Source of the DNA: Sipunculus nudus
Lineage: Eukaryota > Annelida > Sipuncula > Golfingiida > Sipunculidae
Direction: 5' to 3'
Assembly (NCBI GenBank): GCA_026874595.1
Contig: CM049313.1
Span: forward strand, 21,221,508 to 21,285,507
Length of the DNA stretch: 64,000 nucleotides
Below the pieces are notes generated by a model. It saw only the letters and a program-made list of their open reading frames with translations. It was not told the origin of the DNA and did not search any database. Positions within the stretch are counted from its first letter, which is position 1, and every line of letters starts with the position of its first letter. The position numbers and the translations under genes are program-made. Below are positions 33,855-44,689 of this stretch, in pieces.

Positions 33855-36800
33855 GATAGATATCATTTGGTCTCAACATCTAAATCTCTCATGCACCATA
33901 CGTTAGCCCATGCCATCGGAGTGCATTATCCGTCGCCAAACAAGATCTTTTTGCTCGATTTCATAAAATACTCCATCCTTTCGGCTCCTTTTATCGCATC
34001 ACCTCCTGCCGAAGAAAAACTGAACAAGAAAAACCTGATCAGGAGGGACAGTGGACCATGCAGAACTCACCGTTGGGTTCATTATTTTCGTTTTCTTTGA
34101 TAGATTCAGATTCGGTTGTGGAGGATGTACTCATCACGTGATCACCTGAAATTTTATATGTTTACGTCATTTTTTTAATGTATTATACAATGTATATGTG
34201 TATACCTGTTCAGGAGGGACAGTGGACTAAATGATTGGAAACTTAAATGCAATGGAATCTGTGTAATAAGAACACCCGTGGGACTGGGCTAAATGTGGTC
34301 TTAATTCACAGGTATCATTTTAGACAGGGTCGTTATAACCAATGAGAATGTTTTCAGTCCACTAAAGGGTTGTCTTAATAGACGGGTGGTCATATTAGAA
34401 AGGTCTTAAAGACAGGTTCTACTGTATTTCTTGATGAAAGAAATAAAAAAAAAAATCTATACGCATCATATAAATATCGTTATAATTTAATTATTTCCAT
34501 GCAGTGGTAGTGTTGGGGTAAAAATTGGCCGTGGCTTTTCACTGCCTTAAGGATCTTGTGTGTTTCACATTACAGTTCGTTATATGTGTAACATTTTTGT
34601 TTGCTAAAGCGAACATACTGTGACAAAATTTAATTGAACGTAACTGTTCATTACCGGTGTGTGTTATTACGCACATGTATAGAAATAAAGGTTAATAAGG
34701 GTTTCCGAGACAATTATGCGATGTCATGAAATTCTCACCGTTTGGTCCAGCTTCATTGGAGCTGTCGGTAGATACTTCAGGCTGGTCGTCAGAACATCTA
34801 ACTATATAGTCAAGAAAATATTAATATAATAATAATAATCATAATCATAATCATAAGCATAAAAATAATACAATTATAGCATAAAAACCATATAAGTGCT
34901 TTTAAAAGCATTACATTCATTGTAATACATAAAGATATCACAACTGAGAGAGAATATCATATGCTGTATTATAATTTGCATAAGTACATAAAAGTATAAA
35001 AAGTCTAAAGTATTAAAAGTATAAACAATAAAATTTTAATCTGCATGTATCACTAAGAAATGCACATAACAATTCAATTAAAAGCAAGTAGAATTGGAGA
35101 ATTTTACACAATCAAATGCTTTTTATAAATATGTGTATAAGGACACTCAACATAACTACATGAACACACACACGCACACGCCCGTATATATGGACAGTTA
35201 AACTGTGATACTGTCACAGGTATACTTATTTTTAAAACCTTGCTTTATCGTTTACATTGTGTTTTATTTTGGCTACATATTATATCAATTGAAAACATTG
35301 TATATAATCATGTACTATATTAAAGTATATTGTAGTAGAGTTTAGCACAGTTTACTTTCCTATAATTCTGCATACAAAAGATCTTAATAAAGTCTACTGG
35401 GACTGCACACCTTATATATCAATGCCAGGCCGTTGAACCCTTTCTAAAATCCTGTATCCGCCCCTGCCAGATGTCACTCAACAACCTTATCTCTGTAAAT
35501 GACCAATGGGCCCTTAAATAATATCGTATACTGTTTTTTGTCCGTTTTGTGACTTAGTTGATACAACAATGACCAATTTTCTTATGTTTAGACGAAGCTA
35601 AGACTTAATTATCGAATTAAATTTTGTGGAAATATCCAACACTTAATGATAAGAATTGTTTATATTCTTACCTATTTCCACCCCAACGGAGAAAACTTTG
35701 TCCATAGACAGCTGACTGAAGGAGTATGGCGTTGCCGGTAAGGGGTAGTCCTCATGTATACTTCTGAAGTAGGTCACGTGATCCGACTTATAACTGACAC
35801 TGATTAATCCAGTGTTGTTCTCGTATGTCCAACCGATGACGTCACCAGATTTGGTTTGGAACCTTTCAGTCACATCGAGCATCACCTAAAATTATTTAAC
35901 AGGTAGAACGTTGTGTGTGTTTAAGATAGGCCGGCATATAGCACTAGCTGCATTGAGATTAAGGCACCAGTAAAATTTATAAGGCATTTTGTGTGCAAGT
36001 ATATTCGGGAATAATGCAGAAGTTATATTGTTTTATTCTTTTTTTAGTTCCCTCCACGCATGATTCAGACGGGTTTGAATCTTTTACCAATATTACATTC
36101 TCCAAGGAGGTTTTGTTTGCATCCTTGTTTGTTCGTTTGTTCTCTGTTTTCAGGAAACGAAAATACGACTGGGCCTCTGTTCTCTATATGGAAATTTGTG
36201 GACTGGCGGGACAATATAGAAAGGAGATACCCCATTTTATTAATATACGGATACGGATAAAGAAAGGGTTGTTTTGTCTTGTCTTTTACTTGCCCTCTAA
36301 ATTTTTTTCCATCGTGAAGTACCTAACGATGAACAATATTCACTTAAAGGGGACTATTCATATACAAGGTATATACAATATCCTTGAAATATAATATTTT
36401 CTCCTTTAAATGCTATTGTATCTGCAAATATTTCGTTCTAAAACTGTCTGCTTACTATATAGTACACAAAAAGAAATAAGCTTGTATCAGGCACGGGTGA
36501 CCAGGTGCAAAATATAAACACAGCGTTCATGCCACCTTATGGCCGTACCACGCAATTTCACAAATCAAAATTTTTTAAATTTCAAACCGATGTTTATTTC
36601 GTGCTTCTTCTTTCATGTTACCTTTCCCTGTTTGGGATCTGTCGCGCATGCGCAAGATCGGACTTCAACATGCAGTGGTTTTAAAGTAAACGGGCATTGT
36701 TTACTCACACAAAGAACCAAAACATAGCATAAAAGAGGTGAATCAGAGATTCAAAGTCCGTAAGCCGTGATGGATTCGCTAAAAATGAACTAATGGCTTG

Positions 36801-39800
36801 AAAAAATTATTGTAAATGTTTGTACACCTTTCACAAGTTATGTTTGAAGACATTTCCACAAATTTTCCATATATACGCAAATACGCATCCGCAAAGAATA
36901 TTATTATTTTTTTTTTATGAAAGAAATACAAACAGTACTGTTTACCATATGCATTGCGCCACTTGAGCTTGAAGGGTGCGTCTCTATCCTTTTCTCCCAG
37001 ACCAGCCGATAATCTGTAATTCCCGGACTCACGAGCCGCCATATCTGAAGTCTTATGCCTGTTTTGCTAGACATTTTCACGTTGTGTATATAAATGTAAT
37101 ACTTTAGAAGAATTCCGCTCGGGAGTAAGGTTTTCACGTCAATCCATGTTTTTCTGGCCTTTGATGGTAAAAAGTCTGTCCCTGACGTCAGACTGTTTCC
37201 ATAAAACTGTGATCCACTGCTTGGAATATAGAAACCCCCTGTAAAAAATGCAGATTGGTTGAAAAAAGGTATGATATGGGCCGTGTTTGAGACAATAAGA
37301 TATTACAGTTTATTTATCAGATCATTGCGTATTTCATAATCATGATTTGATAACTATCTCCCCCGCCCCACCCAATGAGAAATTTATCAGAACAATATAA
37401 TAATGCCCTTGATGGACCTCTTTAAAGTACTAGACTTACATAGTAGAAGAGAAAGCTTGTGTGAGACTTAACATTATTTGACGGCATTAAGCTTTTTCTT
37501 GGGGGGTGGGGGGGGGGGGGGGTGGGGGGGGGGGTGAGATATTTAACTTTAAAATTATTTAAAAATAAGAAGACCAACCGCGGGACTGGCCAAAAGTGGC
37601 CTTAATTCACAGGTGGCTTTATAAGACAATTTCAGTTATAACCAATGTGAATATTTTCGGTTCACCCACGAGTGGTCTTATCCGACAGTTGGTTTTATTG
37701 TGCAGGTGGTCTTTCAGATAGGCTCCACTGTATTGTTAAAGTTTGAATTTATTTTTTAAAGTTATGCTCATAAAAGGTCTAGTTGTCAAATGGATCCCTT
37801 GAGTAAAATTCTATAATTCGAATTTTATCGCACTAAATAAATATTTATAGTTATTCTGTCATTACTGAAATGGATGTTGCTAAGTCGTGCATACCCAGTA
37901 ACATTTTATATATCTTTCAAGACTTCTGAATGCAATTAAATTCTACTATATTCTGATAATTTTGGGGTAACCCAAAAAGCATTATTTCCGCTCAAAACTC
38001 TCCGGTACACGTCTCTTGAAACCGCCAAACTATCCTCTAGATAAATTGTCCCCTGGATGCTATCCTCGGAGCACTTTCGTGTCGCATCCCCGTGCCCTTA
38101 TCGGACTCTCACGGGAGTATTTCTCTCAGTTTCTCGAAACCGCTCATTAGGGCTGCCATTTATGTATACACTAAAACCCAGCTGTCACAGGTCGCATCTC
38201 GAAATTATGGATATACCGCTTGTATGTAAAACGTACCGAATATTATTAATCGTTCCCTGTACAAAAAAAATAAAAATGCGAAGCAGAGTTGTTTGTATCT
38301 TTATAACTTACCAGGTATTCTGTATACTCCTGGGATTGCTGTAAAATACAGTGTTAAAATTATTATTCGGTAACAGCCTTTATCTAAGATTGTCATATTA
38401 AATAGCTCTATGCTATCATCACGTATTATCGCATTATGTAATCTAGACGATACCCTAACTTAACGAATGTTATAATCATTGGGTCATATTAAATTTGCGT
38501 AATCAATATTTTATTAAACTATTATATATTGACTTTAAACTAGACATAATTTAAACTAATATTTTCCTTGGCTTCCTTCAGTGTAAAATTATGATTTATT
38601 ATATAGTTAAAATATGTTAAAATTTGCTTATCTTCATGCGTGAGTATTTAATTATATCATTAAAATGCCACTTGTTTTCAGATCTGGCATGAGCCCAGCA
38701 AGTTTAACATGTTATAGCAGTTATTTTAGAATTAAATCGAAATTCTGAAACACAGAAGCATTTTCAACATATGTAGGGCTTACATCCCATGATGGGCCTT
38801 GTAAAGGATAATACATTAAAATATACGAAGCAACCCGTGAATAGAATTTTTTTCTAAAACCACAAAATATAGCGACATGAGAGGGAAGATATCAAAAAGC
38901 TCTGCTTTCTGGTATCGGGCTGGCCCCAGCCTTATCAGAGACCTTTGTGGATACGTCATTTTGCGACCTGAGATGACTGTCTGTGCGACAAGTACGGGCA
39001 GTCTCCTCGGGAGGATCTGATGGTTATCGAATAGGTTTAAGCCAGTTGCCGGGGGGGGGGGGGGGGGGGGGGGAGATTCATTTTTCTTATTTCTTCATAG
39101 ACCCAGAGATCTATATATCTAATTATTTTTTCGCCATCTGTCAGCAACTCCGGTTGTGTTGTAAGACAGAAAGTATTTTTCTCTGAATCAAAGCCTTAGG
39201 CCCTCGTATAATATAAATTAATAGAATAACAGTGGTATTTAGGGTTGAAATGAAACTTTGTCTTATGTATTGCTTATTAATTTACAAATTATCTTCAGGC
39301 ATGTTATTCCTATGGCCTGTCGTACAAAATGTTCACCTCTCATGGGCGTGTTGTTGTGTCTTTATTGTATTCTTTCGTATTTGGGATAAACTGGTCTTCA
39401 AGTGCAAAATAACGAACAGGTATGATAAAATAATTATTTAAAAAAATAAAAAATTATAGCGACATAATGTAATAACCAACCTATTCTGACGCCAACAGAA
39501 GACATTGCCGGCAGGCTGAGAGGATTAAAGGTGTAGCGCTGTCCTGCAACGGGGTACCTGTCATCCTCTACCTTCCTGAAAAAGGTGTGATATTTCTCCC
39601 CGTAAACTGAACTCAGGGGCAACGTGGAGTCCTCGACTGTCCAGCCAAAGTAATCCCCAGCTTTTGTTTGAACTCCTTCAAGTTTACTGAATGTTACCTA
39701 GGTGTCAGACAATATGTACATATATACAGAACTATAATCAAATCTTTTTAGTTTTTATTAAGAAACAATTAAGGGAGTGAGCCAATTGATACAGAGTAGC

Positions 39801-40043
39801 AAACACTACCCCCCCCCCCATTTTTGCAATGGGGGATGATAAATATAATCATCCCACCTGCTATTCAGAGAGTAAGATATATATACTGGATTTACATACT
39901 GGAAATAAAATATTTCATTAAATATAATGAGAGACTTTGGTTACATTTCTGCCTTTCCGACCAAATTGTTTTACTCTTATACTTGGTTGTCATACCTCAG
40001 CTTTATTAAGGTTCACACGAATTATATATATATATATATGTTA

Positions 40044-40089
<46 letters not shown>

Positions 40090-43000
40090 TACAATGAGGT
40101 GTTTCAATAAACGTATATGTTTACAAAAAGTCTGCCCAAACCTACGCCAATGAGGTTCATCCCCCCACCCTTGACGACAGAATGACGTCAATGAAAGAAA
40201 TGATGATTTAAGCACAGATACACACAGACGTATGATGTATATACCGATCATAAGACGAAAGCTGATGTTAAAGGTTGTTGTGAAATGTATGTGGTTAATA
40301 TATCAATATTATTATATATGTTGGATTTGTATTTGTGTAAGTATTTTGTCAGTCATGATTGAATGACAGGAGACTTTTATGTTCTTGTTGGCCTTAATTA
40401 CGCCCCTCACGCAGCGGTTATACACTGAAGTCGTCCCAGATCTAACATGTTCTAACCGCTGCTTTATATAGCAAGATTCTCTGGGTTACGCCACCAGGGT
40501 GGCCACAGAGCAAAGAATTGTAATCAGACCAATGAGGTCGTGGTATCGCATTGTGCATCCAGCTGAAAGGTTTAAACCCGCGACACCCGTTCTCATTGGT
40601 CTGGTTAGTCTCTCCAACAGACGCCAGATGCCGCTACCGCTCTTGCACCAGTACGTCTGTTATTGGACGCCATTTTTCTTAGGAACGGACGTGTTCTTTG
40701 GCATGCGCAAGGAATCCCCCTACTATACCACCCTTGCAATAGACAAGCAAAAGTGGATTATTTTTGCCACACAACCAAACAATATTGTTTACTTGTCTTT
40801 ATTGGGGTCTGCCGGGTTTGTGCAAAGACGACATCCATTTGGATTCTCCTCCAGATGCTAGGGGGGTTTCCTTGCGCATGCCCAACAGCACTTCCGTTTT
40901 TCAAGATTCTTGAAAAAAATGGCGTCCAATAACAGACGTACTAGTGCAAGAGCGGTAGCGGCACCTGGCGTCTGTTGGAGAGACTATGGTCTGGTCACAC
41001 CGGTTCTGGCACAGGGCCAAGAATCGGACCAACGAGAGCAGGTGTCCCGGTGTACAAGAGGGAAACCATTGGTTTAAAACAAAAACTTACTGTGTAGAAT
41101 AAGCCACGGCCTCCCAACGTAACCTCCACTCTCTTTTCCCAGACCAGTTGAAATTCGTTGATCTCGAAGTGTAAGAAATGCCGCCATAATTGCAGTCGGA
41201 CGGCTGTTGTACCAGTTGTTGACACATTTTGTGTATGGAAGAAGAACTGCAAGAGTATGCCATCCGGAAGTCTGGTATTGACGTCAATGAATGATTTTCT
41301 CGGTCCGGCATTGATGTATTCCGACCTTGGTACAACATTGTTCCCATAGAATTTTTCTCCAGGTTTGTGACTATATGCTTGGCCTGATTTAACGAGAAAG
41401 CATTGATCATCTAAAATACATTATTATACATTATATCATAAATTAAATGATGATGGCATTATTTATTACAGTATATATTATTCAATTATTATAAATTGTA
41501 AATTATTTTTTATAAGATAATCTTGTCCTTGGTTCTGTCACTATGTTTTTTTTCTATTTTTTTTCAAGCTGAGCAGTAAATATATCAAAGGTTATGGATG
41601 ATTTTAATAAAATCTATATTGAAATTAAACCGACTTCTAAAACTCCGAAATTGGCCCAATGATTATTTTAAATGTAGGACGCACCCTTTTTGTATGTGTA
41701 TCTGCTTGTGAATAGATGGACCTGGTTGAGAAAATATGTCGATCAACGCAAATGTGATGTCCAGACCTGACAGAAGCAAGGGCCGTTTTATCAGCATTAT
41801 ATAATTCTAAGCAAAAAACGGTTGCCAAGCGGTTAGGCTGGCAAAACATCAATAATTGTTTTTATTATAACTGATTGAGATTGAAACGAATCAATTACAC
41901 GCGTAAATGCACTGTTCTTCTGCCTGAAGAGATTTTTTTTTCAAAAATGATTCTATTGCTGAGCTCAATTCATATGAACTGTCTGTTATGCTTGCCCTTT
42001 TGTTTGAGTACAGTACTGTTTAAATCTAGTTTCCCCCCCTTTTTTTAGGTATCCGCCTCCAGTTTTTTTTAATGCTAGCTCAATTCTAGATATATAAGTA
42101 CATCTGCAGAACTCCATTCTGGTTTGGGTCGAACTCACGGTCCACCGGCTTTGAGTCCTGTGGTCTACCCATGAGCCACAGAAGCCGGTTCAGAACATTA
42201 AAAAAACTAGATGGAATTAATTGATCAAAGAAGTTTAGGAGCTTAGAAGCTCATGATTACATTTGTTGGAGATATTTTGGTCTCGCTATACCAGATGAGT
42301 TATGCGGTAAAGGAGCATTGCCACGTGGTATGGATAAACACTTTTGGTGGTTGAGGTATGCGCACATTGGGTACTCTCAGTTTTTAAATATTATATATAT
42401 ACCTTAAGGAAAAACGTTCACTTACCTGAACCTCTCTGTATAGTCGGATCTGTAACAAATACCAAAACATGACCATGGGTGGATAACTGGGAAATCAACT
42501 TCATAATTCATATTTATCTGTATAAGCAACGATATCGGAGGGTATGCTCTCATCCCCTTTCGTGTGTGTGTTTGTCCCAGCATAAATCCTGCAATCGTGA
42601 ACGGAGTTTTCGGGCAATTTCGGAAATGGGCAAACGTAGAATCGATTAGATTTTGGTGGGCATCTGGCACACTCAGGAACGTCAGTAGGAATTATTTACA
42701 AATACACTTATGCACGTATGTACCTTCGAATATCGGCCAAATAAGTGGATGCAAACACGGTTTTAGGAGCATCCCACAATAGAGACCCCGAGATGACGGA
42801 GACTTGCATCCATTAGAATGCAGATATCTAGTTTTAATTATGTGGTTTACGCCAGAATTGACACGATTGCTGGGAAGTTCTAACATGTGACTAAATCATT
42901 CTACCGACAGTGCTTGAGCAGATTACTTTTGGTTAAGACTAATTCTGTATGAAACATATTGATGGTGGTATATACATGTGCACTGTTCCAAAACCCATTA

Positions 43001-43160
43001 ACTCTACATGACAATTACTAATCTGCTTGACTGTAGACAGGAAATGCAGTGTCTACATTCAGTAAAACCCTATACGAAATAAAACAAACTATGACTTACC
43101 AGCTGATTCCGGTTGGTCACACACACCTGCAGCATATGTGCATGTTCATATATATTATAA

Positions 43161-43221
<61 letters not shown>

Positions 43222-43305
43222 TAAATAAACCATAATCAAACGGATCACGTACTTTTAAAAAAAGTAACAAAATTTAAATATTATGAATAGAACTAATATT
43301 ATCAT

Positions 43306-43366
<61 letters not shown>

Positions 43367-43669
43367 AAGCCAACACACAACTTAGGCAACCATTGGCTAT
43401 ATATATATATATATATATAACCGTGTTAACCAGTACATACATCAACACAAACATATACGCAGAGTTTAACATAAAGCTGACGGCAGTGACTAGTTCTTAA
43501 TTTCATTCTCAAATCATATATATTCTCATATCACGTATCTGGGTACGCCCTCACTCAGTACCTTGATATTAAATATGATTAATGTTAGTAGGCACTCACC
43601 TTGAACAATTTCCGCCATGCACCGGTGGCCAAAACAGAGCAAAGCCGCGGCTGCGATTAACATCTGCAT
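31906..43669 (-). CDS. Secreted repeat protein: signal peptide, two two-exon extracellular domains, three tandem acidic 25-residue exons
   Basis: Exons, 5' to 3' on the minus strand: 43669-43600, 43126-43100, 42449-42426, 41410-41091, 39697-39481, 38338-38312, 37238-36946, 35885-35672, 34801-34739, 34145-34071, 33775-33701, 32006-31932 or to a stop at 31906. All junctions are AG/GT and in phase, giving about 493 residues. The protein has a signal peptide, short Cys-containing linkers, then two homologous domains. Domain halves 1 share FYGN, IDV.T.LP.GIL, RLQ.WR and LVWEKR; halves 2 share QTK.GD..GW and SVGV.IG. The domain resembles an uncharacterised extracellular module of marine invertebrates; no enzymatic motif is seen. 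The C-terminal region is a low-complexity acidic repeat. The 3' end is uncertain: the last exon may splice onward, beyond the minisatellite, or terminate. Confidence 0.8.
31932..32006 (-). CDS. Secreted repeat protein exon 12 (75-nt acidic repeat, copy 3)
   Basis: Acceptor aaatttcag, donor gtgagt. Encodes GDQVMSSSSSSESESIEENE then NNEPN. Reading on gives GEFCTEHV and TAA at 31908-31906, so it could be the terminal exon. No further exon was found to its left. Confidence 0.8.
32850..33475. repeat. Interspersed repeat with internal duplication
   Basis: Two similar subunits about 318 bp apart share ccatagctt.gagatatggg and cctaatttgaggttt, each followed by ctgttaacgg. The segment ends tcacctgagctaaaaac. 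It lies in the intron between exons 11 and 12 and is absent from the intron between exons 10 and 11. Confidence 0.7.
33625..34050. repeat. Segmental duplicate block containing exon 11
   Basis: Homologous to the block around exon 12. Sequence to its left (gcctgcccttcacacggggg) also matches the left flank of the solo LTR at 31027, showing that the duplication is wider than the exon. Confidence 0.82.
33701..33775 (-). CDS. Secreted repeat protein exon 11 (75-nt acidic repeat, copy 2)
   Basis: Acceptor aaatttcag, donor gtgagt. Encodes GDHVISSSTTTESESVKEYE then NNEPN. Most differences from the neighbouring copies are in the Ser/Thr run. Read past the donor, it reaches TAA after GEFCIEYV, followed closely by AATAAA. 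Confidence 0.82.
34071..34145 (-). CDS. Secreted repeat protein exon 10 (75-nt acidic repeat, copy 1)
   Basis: Acceptor aaatttcag, donor gtgagt, symmetric phase 1. Encodes GDHVMSTSSTTESESIKENE then NNEPN. Identical length and phase to the next two exons. Confidence 0.82.
34250..34424. mobile_element. Short pogo-type MITE
   Basis: Inverted ends: left caatggaatctgtgtaataa, right reverse complement cagtagaacctgtctttaag. TA follows the right end. Internal gggactgggctaaatgtggt recurs in the elements near 37563, 50299 and 59969. Confidence 0.6.
34739..34801 (-). CDS. Secreted repeat protein exon 9 (acidic linker)
   Basis: Acceptor actatatag, donor gtgaga, symmetric phase 1. Encodes VRCSDDQPEVSTDSSNEAG then PN. 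A second AG four bases further in would break the phase and is not used. Confidence 0.78.
35672..35885 (-). CDS. Secreted repeat protein exon 8 (domain B, second half)
   Basis: Acceptor aattttag, donor gtaaga. Encodes VMLDVTERFQTKSGDVIGWT, then a Tyr/Ser-rich loop, and ends KVFSVGVEIG. Phase 0 to phase 1, the same as exon 5. Confidence 0.88.
36946..37238 (-). CDS. Secreted repeat protein exon 7 (domain B, first half)
   Basis: Acceptor cattttttacag; donor gtaaac after GCAATGCATATG is chosen because the next exon needs phase 0. Encodes GGFYIPSSGSQFYGNSL, TWIDVKTLLPSGILLKYYIY, IRLQIWRLVSPGITDYRLVW and EKRIE. Confidence 0.86.
37501..37534 (+). repeat. G-rich tract (34 bases, only two interruptions)
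   Basis: Almost pure G with single T interruptions, in the intron just upstream (gene sense) of exon 7. Strong G-quadruplex potential; on the gene's sense strand it is a C tract. Confidence 0.95.
37563..37730. mobile_element. Short pogo-type MITE, copy 2
   Basis: Shares gcgggactggccaaaagtgg and the gctccactg end followed by TA with the other family members. The left border is approximate. Confidence 0.55.
38312..38338 (-). CDS. Secreted repeat protein exon 6 (27-nt linker)
   Basis: Microexon between acceptor attttacag and donor gtaagt, symmetric phase 1, encoding AIPGVYRIP. It fits the phases between domain A and domain B exactly. Confidence 0.65.
39051..39073 (+). repeat. G homopolymer, 23 bases
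   Basis: Uninterrupted G run in the intron between exons 5 and 6. Similar, shorter runs are at 18320-18334 and, as C, at 44910-44928. Confidence 0.97.
39481..39697 (-). CDS. Secreted repeat protein exon 5 (domain A, second half)
   Basis: Acceptor gacacctag; donor gttggt is GT but weak at the following positions. Encodes VTFSKLEGVQTKAGDYFGWT and ends MSSVGVRIG. Aligns with the exon at 35672-35885 (VQTKAGDYFGW against FQTKSGDVIGW; SVGVRIG against SVGVEIG). Confidence 0.87.
39800..39965 (+). mobile_element. Third copy of the repeat seen at 8681
   Basis: Shares gctattcagagagtaaga and gagactttggtt with the copy at 8681. Termini are not clear here. Confidence 0.4.
40021..40089. repeat. (TA)n microsatellite
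   Basis: Interrupted alternating TA tract in the intron between exons 4 and 5. Confidence 0.9.
40402..40607. mobile_element. Partial copy of the 14.7-kb TIR element
   Basis: Starts gcccctcacgcagcggttat and shares tgctttatatagcaagat, gagcaaagaattgta and gtggtatcgcattgtgcatc with the element at 14749. It is interrupted by the MITE beginning at 40608. Confidence 0.65.
40608..40984. mobile_element. TA-flanked MITE with long TIRs (377 bp), nested
   Basis: The two ends are inverted repeats over about 75 bp: GTCTCTCCAACAGACGCC, then gccgctaccgctcttgca and acgtctgttattggacgcca, reproduced in reverse at the right end with few mismatches. TA flanks both sides (40606-40607 and 40985-40986), as in Tc1/mariner-type MITEs. 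It has inserted into the partial repeat at 40402. High TIR identity implies recent activity. Confidence 0.82.
41091..41410 (-). CDS. Secreted repeat protein exon 4 (domain A, first half)
   Basis: Acceptor tgtattttag, donor gtaagt. Encodes DDQCFLVKSGQAYSHKPGEK, FYGNNVVP, SFIDVNTRLPDGILLQFFFH, RLQLWRHFLHFEINEFQLVW and EKRVEVTL. It aligns along its length with the exon at 36946-37238. Confidence 0.87.
42121..42192 (-). mobile_element. tRNA-like SINE head, minus strand
   Basis: Reverse strand shows an A-box-like tggctcatgggtagaccaca and a B-box-like gtgagttcgaccc. Close to the heads at 13986 and 20642 (caggact, gtgagttcga). The SINE body was not identified. Confidence 0.55.
42426..42449 (-). CDS. 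Secreted repeat protein exon 3 (24-nt linker)
   Basis: Microexon between acceptor tttgttacag and donor gtaagt, symmetric phase 1, encoding DPTIQRGS. Confidence 0.7.
43100..43126 (-). CDS. Secreted repeat protein exon 2 (27-nt linker)
   Basis: Microexon between acceptor atgctgcag and donor gtaagt, symmetric phase 1, encoding GVCDQPESA. Its CDQPE resembles the CSDDQPE of the linker exon at 34739-34801. Confidence 0.72.
43161..43216. repeat. (TA)n microsatellite
   Basis: Alternating TA tract 35 bases upstream of the microexon at 43100-43126 in gene sense. Confidence 0.95.
43303..43415. repeat. (TA)n microsatellite pair
   Basis: Two TA tracts separated by a short unique sequence in intron 1 of the secreted-protein gene. 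Confidence 0.9.
43600..43669 (-). CDS. Secreted repeat protein exon 1 (signal peptide)
   Basis: Start ATG at 43669-43667 is the first of two close methionines. It encodes MQMLIAAAALLCFGHRCMA then EIVQ; the Ala/Leu core and the small residue before EIVQ fit a cleaved signal peptide. Donor gtgagt begins at 43599. It ends in phase 1. Confidence 0.82.
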
Positions 43670-44689
43670 CTTATGAAATGATAAAATACCCTATTCTTCA
43701 TGTCTACAATTAACTGTGATTTGATCTATACCTAGATTATTAGACTTACCAGTTACTGAAATGCAAGGTAATGTTATAATTAAACATCTTGTATTGTAAA
43801 TAAATTAATACTAATGCAAAAATTAAAGGTTGGTTTCTCACGCACTTTCTCTGAGAAATTAGTTCGGGCGGGCACTTTTTTACCTTCTTTGTTATAGTTT
43901 CCATAAAAAATATGATCAGGCGAGAATATGCAGTTGCGTCAATTTATCTTTAGCGATGGGGGATGACTCGTATGTGCCGAAGGGTGATTAAAGTTGGGAC
44001 AACTTTTTATATATATGCCTACATGTACCTTTGATTGTCTGTTTGACCCATTTCAAATATATTACAATTAAGTATAAGATTTTCAAAAGTAAGGTATAAT
44101 ATTTGTGAATGTATGTGAATTCTAAACCAGGTGTGGTTTATATCGTATTTTATAATTAACTAAGAAATGGAACCTAACTCTTTAATTAATATTCTCTGAA
44201 AATCAGAGTTGATGGTAACATTGACCCCCTACCTCCGTCCTACCCCTTTGTGTAAAGTGGGGGATATACCCCCCCCCCCGTATTCATGCCTCTGAGAACA
44301 TTAAGAACATAACTGTTTTGCTAAAGGTACGAGCACACGATAACAAATTGAAAATACATCGAAATTTTATTTATTTATTTTCTTGAAAGAAATGTCCTGG
44401 TGGCTGAATTTCAAAACCGTGGCAAATTTCTACTGAAAATCATAATAAAAAATTTTGGTTGTGGGTGTTTAAATTAATGCGCGTGAAGCCTGAGAAAACA
44501 ACTGTTTTATTTTTTTATTTTTGCCGAAGTCATGAAATCGCATACCAACATATTCTACACGTATATGGTGTGCAGGTTGAAATCAAGGTTAACCAATGTC
44601 CAGGAATTTAAACAATTAATGAACATTTGATAAACGATTTCAAATGTGTGTCATTTTGATTCACCATTCACGTCCAACGGTAAATACCA
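43670..44689. other. 5' flank of the secreted-protein gene
   Basis: Should hold the promoter and 5' UTR of the minus-strand gene; I see no convincing core promoter. Near 44150-44290 a reverse-oriented sequence (attctctgaaaatcagag, ccgtattcatgcctctg) weakly resembles the CAGGGGCG repeat family. Confidence 0.4.

Noticed and set aside
34797-34801. Alternative acceptor four bases into exon 9
   Set aside because: It would change the phase and make the following 75-nt exons unreadable.
35993-36394. A 133-codon plus-strand frame inside the secreted-protein gene
   Set aside because: No family similarity or splice support; it lies in an intron of the opposite strand.
40499-40932. Frames of 120 and 89 codons on the plus strand
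   Set aside because: They run through the TIR of a MITE and an older repeat.
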